Assembly (NCBI RefSeq): GCF_000373565.1
Contig: NZ_KB891850.1
Coordinates: 186,001-250,000 of the forward strand
Length of the DNA: 64,000 nucleotides
Reading direction: 5' to 3'
From: Streptomyces sp. HmicA12
GTDB taxonomy: Bacteria; Actinomycetota; Actinomycetes; Streptomycetales; Streptomycetaceae
Part shown: piece by piece, positions 34,601 to 42,482 of the stretch
Numbering within the stretch: position 1 is the stretch's first letter
How the letters are laid out: each line of letters starts with the position of its first letter
Translations under genes and position numbers: made by a program
Notes under the pieces: model-generated
Seen by the model: only the letters and a program-made list of their open reading frames with translations
What the model was told of the DNA's origin: nothing
Database searches by the model: none

Positions 34601-34963
34601 TCAGCACCAGCGGGGCGCGGCGCCGATGTTGTTGATGTACTTCGCCGAGCCCCAGGCCCAGGTGCCGTCGGTGAGCAGGTACCAGAGGTGGTTGCCCTCG
34701 ACGTTGTCACCGCCCGTCTTGCAGAAGATCGGCACGATCGCGTTGTACGGCTCGGTGCGCACGATGCGGCTGCCACGGGTGGGGGCGTCCCGCAGATGAA
34801 GTCCGGACTTGGCCACGACGCGGCCCTTGTAGACGGGCGGGTTGTTGTTGGCGCCGTTGACCGTCGTCGAGTCGTCGGCGAGCGCGGGCGACGCGGTGGT
34901 CGCGAGGGTGGCTGCTGCGGCGACGGCGATGCCGAGACGTATGACTGCGGTCTGTGTGCTCAT
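34601..34963 (-). CDS. Small secreted SH3-like protein
   Basis: This secreted protein has 120 aa. ATG 34963 follows GAGGAGG, then a Sec signal peptide (VIRLGIAVAAAATLATTASPALA). The mature part, about 90 residues, resembles a bacterial SH3 domain (VVAKSGLHLRDAPTRGS, NHLWYLLTDGTWAWGSAKYI) with two Cys that may pair. Such proteins bind cell wall or inhibit extracellular enzymes. It has its own short upstream region and ends close to the SEDS start, so it is probably monocistronic. Confidence 0.82.
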   Translation of the reverse strand: MSTQTAVIRLGIAVAAAATLATTASPALADDSTTVNGANNNPPVYKGRVVAKSGLHLRDAPTRGSRIVRTEPYNAIVPIFCKTGGDNVEGNHLWYLLTDGTWAWGSAKYINNIGAAPRWC

Positions 34964-35084
34964 GGGGCCTCCTCGGGGAGGGGTGTGCGGCAGGAACCCG
35001 GAAGTGGGTGAAAAGCCGTGATTCACAGTAAAAGCGTCACGGAACGGACGCAAAAGGTCACACCGTGTGGCCCTCGGCCATGGT

Positions 35085-36362
35085 TCACAGGGGCCAGACC
35101 GGCGGTTCCACGGGACGTTCGTAGGGCAGCGTCAGTGTCGCCAGCGCTCCGCCGTCCGGCGCGTTCGTGAACGACAGGCGCGCGCCGAGGACCTCGGCCT
35201 GGCCGAGCGCGATGGTCAGCCCGAGCCCGTGCCCGCGCGCCCCGCCCTCCGTGCGGAACCGCTGCGGACCGTGCTCCACCAGGTAGTCCGGGTAGCCCTC
35301 GCCGTGGTCCCGCACGGTGATCACCGGCCCGTCCACGGTCAGCACGACGGGTGGCCCGCCGTGCCGGTGCGCGTTGCCGACGAGATTGCCGAGGACCCGC
35401 TCCAGGCGCCGCCGGTCGGTCACCACGCACACGTCCCGGACGACGGTGACCTCGGTCTGGGTGGCGGACGCCCGGACGACCCGCTCGGCGATGGGGCCCA
35501 GCCACGCGTCGTCCAGCTCCACGCGCTCGCTGCGCGAGTCGAGGCGGGAGATCTCCAGGAGGTCCTCGGTGAGTGTGCGCAGCGCGGCCACCCGGTCGCG
35601 GACCAGCTCGGTGGGGCGGCCCGGCGGCAGCAGTTCGGCCGCGGCGTGCAGACCGGTCAGCGGTGTACGCAGTTCATGGGCGACGTCGGCGGTGAAGCGC
35701 TGCTCGGTGAGGATGCGGGCCTGCAGCGAGGAGGCCATGGAGTCGAGCGCGCCGGCCACGGCGGCGACCTCGTCCTGGTGGCGCTGCGGGTCCTTCGTCC
35801 GCGGATCGTTGACCCGGGCGTCCAGCTCACCGGCGCTGATCTTGCGGGCCACGCGTGCCGTCGTGTGCAGCCGCCGCGTCACCCGGGTCACCGCGAACGC
35901 GCCGACGAGCAGCGTCGCGCCGATGGCGAGCACCGAGGAGCCGAGGATCGCGTTGTCGAGGCCGTCGATGGTGTGCGCGTTCTGGCCGTAGTCGACGTCC
36001 ACGGCCAGGGCACGGCCGTCGGACGCCGGGCCCGCCGCCCACATCGCCGGCCGGGAGTCGCGGCTGCCGAGCATCGTGCCGCGCTGGCCCCGCACCGCGA
36101 GCGCGTGCAGCGAGGCGGGCAGGTCCGGCGGGTCGATCCGGGCGCCGGGACCGAGCCGGTCCCCGGCCTCGAACTCGGCGGTCGCCTCGTCGAGCCGCGC
36201 CAGCGCCCGCTCCCTGGCCTCCCGCACCGTCTGATGGGTGACCGAGACGTGCACGAGGACGCCGAGCAGCGCGGCCAGCGCGCAGCACATCACCGTGATG
36301 AACGCGGTCGCCTTCCAGGTCAGCGACGCGGTCCAGGCGGGCAGCCGCGGCCGGTGCCTCAT
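35085..36362 (-). CDS. Membrane sensor histidine kinase without adjacent response regulator
   Basis: This 425-aa kinase has an N-terminal helix (FITVMCCALAALLGVLVHVSV), a periplasmic domain of about 110 residues, a second helix (SVLAIGATLLVGAFAVTRV) and a HAMP domain. The H-box is FTADVAHELRTPLTG, the N-box NLVGNAHRHGG, and the G-boxes DHGEGYP and GHGLGLTIA. All catalytic motifs look intact. ATG 36362 overlaps the end of the lipoprotein gene (ATGA). The lipoprotein-kinase pairing recalls CseA-CseC of the sigma-E envelope-stress system, but no response regulator or sigma factor gene is adjacent here, so the partner must be elsewhere. Confidence 0.9.
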   Translation of the reverse strand: MRHRPRLPAWTASLTWKATAFITVMCCALAALLGVLVHVSVTHQTVREARERALARLDEATAEFEAGDRLGPGARIDPPDLPASLHALAVRGQRGTMLGSRDSRPAMWAAGPASDGRALAVDVDYGQNAHTIDGLDNAILGSSVLAIGATLLVGAFAVTRVTRRLHTTARVARKISAGELDARVNDPRTKDPQRHQDEVAAVAGALDSMASSLQARILTEQRFTADVAHELRTPLTGLHAAAELLPPGRPTELVRDRVAALRTLTEDLLEISRLDSRSERVELDDAWLGPIAERVVRASATQTEVTVVRDVCVVTDRRRLERVLGNLVGNAHRHGGPPVVLTVDGPVITVRDHGEGYPDYLVEHGPQRFRTEGGARGHGLGLTIALGQAEVLGARLSFTNAPDGGALATLTLPYERPVEPPVWPL

Positions 36363-37114
36363 GAGGCACCCGGGGCCGGCGCGGCGGACGGCGTCGCCGA
36401 GGGGGCCGGTGGAGTGACCGACGGGCTCGCCGACGGGGTCTTCGGCGGCCCGGTGCGCACGATCTCGTCGCGCGTCGGCAGCATCGCCTTCTGATGGGCG
36501 TCGTACGACCACGAGGTCCGGTACTCGTACCCGGACAGGTCCGCGACGGCCCGCACCACCACGCTGTGCCCGGCGAGCTCGACGCTGATCACGGCGTCCT
36601 CGTCGTTCATGATCTGGGTCAGCGCGCCGTCCGCGTACGCGTAGACGCGCACCACGAGCTGCTGCTTCGGCGCCTTGATCCCGACGACCATGTCGTCCTT
36701 GCCGTCGCCGGTCAGATCCGAGTAATAGGCGTGCAGGACCGGGCAGTTCGGCCCCTTCTTCTCCCGCTTCGCCGGATCGCCGCAGTCGTCGAGCCCCTTG
36801 CGGACCGTCTTGTACGTGTCCGGGTCCGCGGCCGCCTGGGCGAGCACCACGGTCACCGGGTCCACCTCGCGCAGGTCGCCGCCGGGCACAAAGACGCCCT
36901 TGACCGTCTCGGTCTCGCCCGCCCCGTAGTCGTCGACCGCCGAGGACGCGGGCGGCAGCGTCGGCCACAGATGGCGCGGTCCGACCGCCGTCGGGGTCGG
37001 GCCCGCTTTCTCCAGGCCGCCCGAGTCGCCGCAGCCCGCGAGCAGCAGGGCGGCGGCGGGCACGGCGAGAGCGAGAGCCGGAGCCGGGACCCGGCCGGGG
37101 CGCCTGGACGTCAC
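36359..37114 (-). CDS. Lipoprotein co-transcribed with the sensor kinase
   Basis: This lipoprotein has about 251 aa. The signal has the lipobox LLLAGCGDSGG, so the mature protein is anchored at Cys. The mature domain is Asp/Val-rich (VKGVFVPGGDLREVDPVTVV, LTGDGKDDMVVGI), like the CseA family that modulates its kinase. The C-tail is a Pro/Ser linker. GTG 37114 with AGGAG five bases upstream is chosen; ATG 37132 adds six residues. It overlaps the kinase start by 4 bases. Confidence 0.82.
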   Translation of the reverse strand: MTSRRPGRVPAPALALAVPAAALLLAGCGDSGGLEKAGPTPTAVGPRHLWPTLPPASSAVDDYGAGETETVKGVFVPGGDLREVDPVTVVLAQAAADPDTYKTVRKGLDDCGDPAKREKKGPNCPVLHAYYSDLTGDGKDDMVVGIKAPKQQLVVRVYAYADGALTQIMNDEDAVISVELAGHSVVVRAVADLSGYEYRTSWSYDAHQKAMLPTRDEIVRTGPPKTPSASPSVTPPAPSATPSAAPAPGAS

Positions 37115-37433
37115 TGCACTCCTGTCTGTCATGCACCGCTGGCACCACTGGTACCGCATACACCTTATGGGCAGGGAAGTTCTTTTTCGGCTGGAGGTCC
37201 CACTTTGCTGGCCCGTCGGGCCGTGCGCGCCCGGTGGGGTGGCGCGGGGTGGTACTTCAGCGGGTTCGACGCGTTGAGCAGTGGAAGTCCGCCGTCGCGG
37301 TGACGAGGCGGCCGCGCGACGGCCGTACCGAGGTCCCCGCCCGACACGCTCGGGCGCCGCCGGGACCGGCTTGCGTGCTTCTTGCCTGCGGCGGTTCTGG
37401 CTGCTCCCATGGTCGGTGGGGTGGTGATGGGGC
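37115..37433. other. Intergenic region between lipoprotein and NERD genes
   Basis: These 319 bases hold the promoters of two divergent genes. A less GC-rich stretch at about 37155-37190 (ACACCTTATGGGC and GTTCTTTTTCGG) is the likely lipoprotein promoter on the minus strand. No convincing small gene, repeat or hairpin was found. Confidence 0.4.
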
Positions 37434-38237
37434 ATGAGCGGACTGCGCGTCATACCGACCTGGCGGCACGGTCAGGAGCGGCTCTACGTATGTGAGGACG
37501 GCGGCCGGAACGTCGCCTGGTACGACCGTGAGGCGGGCCGGGTGAACCTGCTGAGCGAGTCCAGCAAGGAGGCCGTGCTCGATGTGCTCGGCCCGTTCAT
37601 CGCCGGGCAGGTCACCGTCGGGCCGCCGCCGGTGCCGACCCCTGTCGAGCTCGCCCGGCTCAGTCTCCACCCGGACGACGACCTCGCGCCGAACCGGCCG
37701 GGTGAGACGCTCGTCATCTCCCTCGACCGGGAGCCCGCGCCCCCGCGCAGGCTGCGCACCGACCCGCGCCGCCGGGCGCTCGCCGCGCAGCAGCGGGTCG
37801 GCGAGGTGCTCGACGGGCTCGAAGGAGGCGGCTGGCGGGTGCTGCACTCGGTGCCGCTGCCCGGCGGGGCGCAGCTGCACCATCTGCTGATCGGGCCCGG
37901 CGGGCTGTTCGCGCTGCACGTGCTGCCCGCGCGCAAGCAGCGGATCCGGGTCGCGGACCCGATGGTCACCGCGGGGCGCGGGGAACCGCAGCCGTTGCTG
38001 CGCCGGGTACGGGCCGACGCGTCCCGGGCGTCCTTCGCGCTGACCGCGGAGGTGCGGGGCGCTCTCGTGCTGGTGGAGGCGGCGGCGGTGGAGGTGGTGA
38101 CGCCGCCGCGGGATGTCCGGGTGCTGGGGGAGAGCGAGGTGTCCGGGCTGGGCCGTGCGGGTGGGTTGCTGAAGCCGGCGGACGTGGAGGCGCTGCATGC
38201 GATGGCTCGGGACCGGGGGACTTGGGTGCGGGTGTGA
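37434..38237 (+). CDS. NERD-domain protein
   Basis: This 267-aa soluble protein begins at ATG 37434. Its second half contains a NERD (nuclease-related) domain: QQRVGEVLDGLEGGGWRVLH, LPGGAQLHHLLIGPGGLFALHV and a late SGLGRAGGLLKPADVEALH. The conserved acid/Lys pattern of NERD is only partly recognisable (PARKQRIRV in place of the usual KTW). The N-terminal half (RLYVCEDGGRNVAWYDREAG) is a Streptomyces-specific module. It is next to the Ku/LigD end-joining genes, but a role in DNA processing is only a guess. Confidence 0.75.
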   Translation: MSGLRVIPTWRHGQERLYVCEDGGRNVAWYDREAGRVNLLSESSKEAVLDVLGPFIAGQVTVGPPPVPTPVELARLSLHPDDDLAPNRPGETLVISLDREPAPPRRLRTDPRRRALAAQQRVGEVLDGLEGGGWRVLHSVPLPGGAQLHHLLIGPGGLFALHVLPARKQRIRVADPMVTAGRGEPQPLLRRVRADASRASFALTAEVRGALVLVEAAAVEVVTPPRDVRVLGESEVSGLGRAGGLLKPADVEALHAMARDRGTWVRV

Positions 38238-38280
38238 CGCGGTGCGGGGGCGCGTTGTCGGGTGCGGGTCCGGTGGGGGC

Positions 38281-38470
38281 TGCTCGCGCAGTTCCCCGCG
38301 CCCCTTTCGCCTTCGCGTCTGCGGGGTGCTGTTCGTCTCGCGTCTGCGGGTCTCGTCGTGGTTGCTCGCGCAGTTCCCCGCGCCCCTGAAGCGAGCTCCG
38401 CTCGCTCAGGGGAGGCTGCGCGAAGCGCATGCCTCAGGGGCGCGGGGAACTGCGCGACCAGCCCCCACCG
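38281..38470. repeat. Streptomyces intergenic repeat with nested hairpins
   Basis: Three copies of the GCGCAGTTCCCCGCGCCCCT type are present: direct at 38287-38305 and 38369-38387, inverted at 38436-38456. The second and third pair over 27 bases (38363-38389 with 38434-38460, one mismatch). Inside them CCCCTGA-GCGAGC/GCTCGC-TCAGGGG can form a competing hairpin. This is a familiar scattered element of Streptomyces genomes, probably acting as terminator between convergent genes. Confidence 0.75.
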
Positions 38471-38501
38471 GGCCGCACCCGGCGATGAACCTCTGGGCCC
38501 G

Positions 38502-39392
38502 CTAGCCCGGCGGCAGCCGCCCCGCGCGGTTCAGGTTGATGAGGGGGCCGAGCAGATCCCCGTAATGCCGGAGGCGAGCCGCGATGTCGTTCGCGACGAA
38601 CACCAGGTCCTGCGCGCGACCGCACTCCGCGACCTCGTCCCACGTCACCGGCGTCGACACGGTCGGCTCGGCGCGGGCCCGCAGCGTGTACGGCGCGGCC
38701 GTCGTCTTCGACGCGGAGTTCTGGCTGTGGTCGACGAACACCTTGCCGGGCCGCAGGCTGCGCGTCATCCGGTGCACGACGAGGTGCGGCAGCTCCGCCT
38801 CCGCCTCGGCGGCGAGCGCCTTCGCGTAGGCGCCGACCTCCCGTGCCGGCGTGGGTACCAGCGGAACCAGCAGGTGCAGGCCCTTCGAGCCCGACGTCTT
38901 CGCGTACGCGTGCAGCCCGTCCGCCGCGAGACGCTCCCGCAGCCACACCGCCACCTCGCAGCACTGCACGACGTCGGCGGGCGCCCCCGGGTCGAGATCG
39001 AGGATCAGCCGGTCGGCGTCGCCCGGCCGGTCCGCCTGCCACTGCGGGGTGTGGAACTCGGGGACCAGGTTCGCCGCCCACATCAGCGTCGACAGGTCCT
39101 GGACGAGGATCTGGCGCGCGACCTCGCCCTCCGAGCGCGGCACCCGCGCCGTCTTCACCCACGCGGGGGTGCCCGGCGGCACGTTCTTGGCGAAGAACCG
39201 CTGGCCGTCGGGCCCGTCGGGGAAGCGCAGGAAGGAGACCGGCCGGTTGTACAGGTGCGCGAGCAGCGCGCCGGCCGTGGTCGCGTAGTAGTGCAGCAGC
39301 TCGCCCTTGGTGAACCCGGACGCCGGGTACAGCACCTTGTCCAGGTTGCTGAGCGCGAGCCGCCGCCCCTCTACTTCTGTGATGGGCGCCAT
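38502..39392 (-). CDS. LigD-type DNA polymerase/primase domain protein
   Basis: This 296-aa stand-alone polymerase domain of the LigD family fills and primes ends in non-homologous end joining. The landmarks are LSNLDKVLYPASGFTKGELL, the metal-binding pair DRLILDLDPG, YAKTSGSKGLHLLVPL, VFVDHSQNSASKTT and TVSTPVTWDEV. Ligase and phosphoesterase domains are absent, as in the split LigD systems of Streptomyces. ATG 39392 is chosen; a TATTAC just upstream suggests a very short leader. It is divergent from ku with 62 bases between the starts. Confidence 0.93.
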   Translation of the reverse strand: MAPITEVEGRRLALSNLDKVLYPASGFTKGELLHYYATTAGALLAHLYNRPVSFLRFPDGPDGQRFFAKNVPPGTPAWVKTARVPRSEGEVARQILVQDLSTLMWAANLVPEFHTPQWQADRPGDADRLILDLDPGAPADVVQCCEVAVWLRERLAADGLHAYAKTSGSKGLHLLVPLVPTPAREVGAYAKALAAEAEAELPHLVVHRMTRSLRPGKVFVDHSQNSASKTTAAPYTLRARAEPTVSTPVTWDEVAECGRAQDLVFVANDIAARLRHYGDLLGPLINLNRAGRLPPG

Positions 39393-39414
39393 ACGGTAAT
39401 ACTCTGGCAACCCA

Positions 39415-39426
39415 TACAGATCTGTA
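39415..39426. promoter_or_regulatory. Palindrome TACAGATCTGTA between ligD-pol and ku
   Basis: A perfect 12-bp palindrome is centred 35 bases before the ku start and 29 before the polymerase start. It could let one dimeric regulator control both promoters. Confidence 0.45.
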
Positions 39427-39454
39427 CATCGCTGGGCGAAACGGGAGGTACACC

Positions 39455-40471
39455 GTGCGCTCCATATGGAACGGCGCCATCTCCTTCGGCCTGGTCAGCA
39501 TCCCGATCAAGCTGGTCAACGCCACCGAGAACCATTCGATCTCCTTCCGTCAGATCCACCTGGAGGACGGCGGCCGCATCCGCTACCGCAAGGTGTGCGA
39601 GCTGGAGGACAAGGAGGTCACGAGCGCGGAGATCGGCAAGGGGTACGAGGACGCGGACGGCTCCATCGTCCCCATCACCGAGGACGACCTCGCCACGCTC
39701 CCGATCCCCACCGCCAGGACCATCGAGATCGTCGCCTTCGTCCCGGCCGACCGCATCGACCCGCTGCAGATGGACACGGCCTACTACCTCTCGGCGAACG
39801 GCGTCCCCGCGGCCAAGCCCTACACCCTGCTGCGCGAGGCCCTCAAGCGCAGCCAGAAGGTCGCCATCGCCAAGTTCGCGCTGCGCGGCCGGGAGCGGCT
39901 CGGGATGCTGCGGGTCGTCGACGACGTCATCGCGATGCACGGGCTGCTGTGGCCCGACGAGATCCGTTCCCCCGAGGAGGCCGCGCCGGACACCTCGGTC
40001 ACGGTGCGCGACGCGGAGCTCGACCTGGCCGACGCCCTGATGGACACGCTCGGCGAGGTCGACATGGAGTCGCTGCACGACGACTACCGCGAGGCCGTCG
40101 AGGAGATGATCGCGGCGAAGGCCTCCGGCGGGGAGCCGGAGGAGTCGTCCGGCGGCACGGGCGGCGGCGACGCGGGCGGCAAGGTGATCGACCTGATGGC
40201 CGCGCTGGAGGGGAGCGTGCGGGCCGCCAAGGAGGCGCGGGGCGAGGCGACCGACGGCGTCGCCGAGGTGACGCACCTCGCGGGGCGCTCGCGGAAGAAG
40301 GCGGCCCCGAAGAAGGCGACGGCGGCGAAGAAGACCGCGGCCGCGAAGAAGACCACGGGTACGAAGAAGGCGGCCTCCGGCACGAAGAAGGCCGCCGCCA
40401 AGTCCACGGCGACGAAGAAGAAGACGGCCACGGCGAAGAAGGCGACCCCGCGGAAGAAGGCGTCCGCCTGA
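39455..40471 (+). CDS. ku: DNA end-binding protein Ku
   Basis: This 338-aa Ku protein is the end-binding component of non-homologous end joining. It starts at GTG 39455 with GGGAGG six bases upstream. The core opens RSIWNGAISFGLVSIPIKL and includes RYRKVCELEDKEV, YYLSANGVPAAKPYTLL and LRGRERLGMLRVVDD. The last 60 residues are Lys/Ala/Thr repeats (KKAAPKKATAAKKTAAAKK), a histone-like tail that aids DNA binding in actinobacterial Ku. It is divergent from its polymerase partner. The stop codon lies within the terminator stem. Confidence 0.97.
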   Translation: MRSIWNGAISFGLVSIPIKLVNATENHSISFRQIHLEDGGRIRYRKVCELEDKEVTSAEIGKGYEDADGSIVPITEDDLATLPIPTARTIEIVAFVPADRIDPLQMDTAYYLSANGVPAAKPYTLLREALKRSQKVAIAKFALRGRERLGMLRVVDDVIAMHGLLWPDEIRSPEEAAPDTSVTVRDAELDLADALMDTLGEVDMESLHDDYREAVEEMIAAKASGGEPEESSGGTGGGDAGGKVIDLMAALEGSVRAAKEARGEATDGVAEVTHLAGRSRKKAAPKKATAAKKTAAAKKTTGTKKAASGTKKAAAKSTATKKKTATAKKATPRKKASA

Positions 40472-40534
40472 CGCACATGGGCCGCGCCCCTGGGCGAGCG
40501 AAGCTCGCTTCAGGGGCGCGGCCCATGTGCGTCA
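40469..40534. terminator. Very long perfect hairpin between ku and the acyltransferase
   Basis: The 24 bases from 40469 (TGACGCACATGGGCC...) pair perfectly with those ending at 40534, and an inner GCGAGC-GAA-GCTCGC stem closes the loop. This gives about 30 pairs in total. It contains the ku stop codon and serves convergent genes. Confidence 0.85.
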
Positions 40535-40556
40535 GCCACAACTCACCCGCACCGGG

Positions 40557-41699
40557 CTACCGCCCCCGTGCCACCTCGGCCGCGTCCTTCCTGAACGCCC
40601 ACTCCATCTTCGGTTCCATCACGAACCGGAACATGCGTTGCACCGGTGGGGTGCAGAGCACGGTGATCAGGGACATCGCGCCCACCGTGACCGTGATCTC
40701 GCCGAGCGGCGTGTGCATCCAGTGCGCGTCGTACCAGTCCCAGAAGCGGGAGCCCTTGGCGACGAAGCCGTGCAGCAGGTACCCGTAGAGCGTCCCGGCG
40801 CCGAGCGCCGTGAACCAGAACTTGCGGCCCGGCACCCACGCGAAGAAGCACGCCGTCAGGATCACCGAGCAGCCGAACATGGCCAGTGTCATGACGGCAC
40901 CGGACCAGCCGGGCGCCGCCAGTTCCTGCGCGCTGTCGCGCCGGTAGAACCAGGCGGCGTTCATCCGCGGCGCCGCCCAGTAGGCGAACAGCAGCGCGCT
41001 CGCGAAGACCGGCACGGCCAGGATCCGGGCCTCACGGCGCCGCACCAGCTGGAAGTGCTCGGGCTTCAGGCACAGGCCGAGGACGAAGAAGGGGAGGAAC
41101 TGCAGAACGCGCTGCAGGTCCAGGTCGTCGCCGATGTCGGGGGAGACGGAGGCGAGCACCGCGATGGCCAGGGCCAGCGGCAGCGGCCAGCGCACGACCT
41201 TCCAGAACGGGGTGGAGAGCCGCCACACGAACAGCGCGATCAGGAACCAGGTCAGGTACCAGGGATCGAGCAGGCTGATCGGGTAGTCGGGGTCGCCGCC
41301 GGCCGTCCGCTTGAAGAAGGTGTACGCCACCTCGAAGACGACGTACGGCACGGCCACACCCGTGATCAGCCGCTTCAGCCGGTTCGGGCTCGCGTCGAAG
41401 GACCGCGAGAAGTAGCCGGAGATCACGATGAACGCCGGCATGTGGAACGTGTAGACCGTGATGTACAGCGCGGACGCGGCCCGGCTGTCACCGCGCAGCG
41501 GTTCCCAGGCGTGGCCCATCGCGACGAGCACGATCGCCAGGTACTTGGCGTTGTCGAAGAACGCGTCCCGTGCCTTGCCGGGCTTCTTCCCCGCGGCGGC
41601 CGCGGGGGCCGGGGCCGTGGTGCCCGCAGCGGGTGCCGTGGCGGCTGCCTGCGCGGGCAGCGGGGTTCGCTGCGCCGCGAGCTGGATCGGCTTGCTCAC
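40557..41699 (-). CDS. Acyltransferase-3 family membrane protein
   Basis: This 380-aa polytopic protein starts at GTG 41699, with GGGAGG 4 bases upstream. After an Ala/Pro-rich N-tail the acyltransferase-3 pattern appears: RDAFFDNAKYLAIVLVAMGHAW (family His in GHAW), ITVYTFHMPAFIVISGYFSR, about ten helices with Trp/Phe-rich loops (LLDPWYLTWFLIALFVWRL) and FFVLGLCLKPEHF. The family O-acylates glycans or lipids at the membrane. It stands alone; the substrate is unknown. Confidence 0.85.
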   Translation of the reverse strand: MSKPIQLAAQRTPLPAQAAATAPAAGTTAPAPAAAAGKKPGKARDAFFDNAKYLAIVLVAMGHAWEPLRGDSRAASALYITVYTFHMPAFIVISGYFSRSFDASPNRLKRLITGVAVPYVVFEVAYTFFKRTAGGDPDYPISLLDPWYLTWFLIALFVWRLSTPFWKVVRWPLPLALAIAVLASVSPDIGDDLDLQRVLQFLPFFVLGLCLKPEHFQLVRRREARILAVPVFASALLFAYWAAPRMNAAWFYRRDSAQELAAPGWSGAVMTLAMFGCSVILTACFFAWVPGRKFWFTALGAGTLYGYLLHGFVAKGSRFWDWYDAHWMHTPLGEITVTVGAMSLITVLCTPPVQRMFRFVMEPKMEWAFRKDAAEVARGR

Positions 41700-41880
41700 G
41701 ATCCCTCCCGGGTGGAACCTCGACTCCCGAATTCGCATCTTCTTTGGGTTGCGGGTTTCAAGTGGCTGCGAGACATCACAGGCACCGTAGTCACCCGTTG
41801 TGGCGTACGTAAACCTGTGCCGCTCATGGGTGGTGCCTGTCACACGGCTCGGAGTCTCCGGTTCCGGACGGCGCCCGGGG

Positions 41881-42342
41881 TCAGGAAAGGCCCGGTTCGG
41901 CGATCCGCAGCAGGAGCGCGTGCAGCGTCTCCCGCTCCTCGGCGTCGAGCGGTTCGAGCAGCTCACCGGTGACGCGCAGGCCCGCCTCGTCGGTGTCGCG
42001 CAGGAAGCCGCGGCCCTGGTCGGTGAGGACGACGACGCGGCTGCGGCGGTCGTCGGGGGAGGGGCGGCGCTCGGCGAAGCCCGCCTTCTCCAGGTCGTCG
42101 ACGAGGCCGACGATCGCGCTCGGGTCGTAGCCGAGCCGCGCGCTCAGTTCTCTCTGCAGCGCGCCCTCGGTGGTGGCCAGGAAGCGCAGCAGCGCGTAGT
42201 GGCGCAGGCGCAGGCCCGACTCCTGGAGCGAGGCGTTGAAGAGCTGCCCCGAGCGCAGGCCGAGCCGGTACAGGAGATAGCCCGTGTCGGCGTGCAGCCC
42301 GCGCATCCATGGCTCGTGCGCGTCGATGGGGGCGGGGTTCAT
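41881..42342 (-). CDS. MarR-family regulator of the adjacent catabolic operon
   Basis: This 153-aa regulator has the MarR features TGYLLYRLGLRSGQLF, LRLRHYALLRFLATTEG, the HTH RELSARLGYDPSAIVGLVDDL and the wing ERRPSPDDRRSRVVVLT. The start is ATG 42342 with GGGAGA upstream. It is divergent from the SDR-amidohydrolase-ligase-hydratase operon, so control of that operon by an aromatic or acyl-CoA ligand is likely. Confidence 0.9.
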   Translation of the reverse strand: MNPAPIDAHEPWMRGLHADTGYLLYRLGLRSGQLFNASLQESGLRLRHYALLRFLATTEGALQRELSARLGYDPSAIVGLVDDLEKAGFAERRPSPDDRRSRVVVLTDQGRGFLRDTDEAGLRVTGELLEPLDAEERETLHALLLRIAEPGLS

Positions 42343-42407
42343 GGGGTCTCCCTGGTGCGGTGCGGATCGGTACGGGAGCAGTCTCCCGCATCTCCCGGAC
42401 GACAACA

Positions 42408-42428
42408 ACTATTGACGTCACCAATTAT
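42408..42428. promoter_or_regulatory. Candidate MarR operator ATTG-N7-CAAT
   Basis: ACTATTGACGTCACCAATTAT contains inverted ATTG (42411-42414) and CAAT (42422-42425) around the TGACGTCA palindrome. It lies in an AT-richer divergent promoter. The form matches MarR sites; binding is inferred. Confidence 0.5.
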
Positions 42429-42482
42429 TGCTTCTAGCTTCCTTCTCGTCCTCGCACCGCGTTGCTCCGAAAGGACCCCCAC

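Noticed and set aside
40084..40476. Minus-strand frame opposite the Lys-rich tail of Ku
   Set aside because: The apparent Phe/Ala-rich membrane protein is merely the complement of AAG/GCC repeats.
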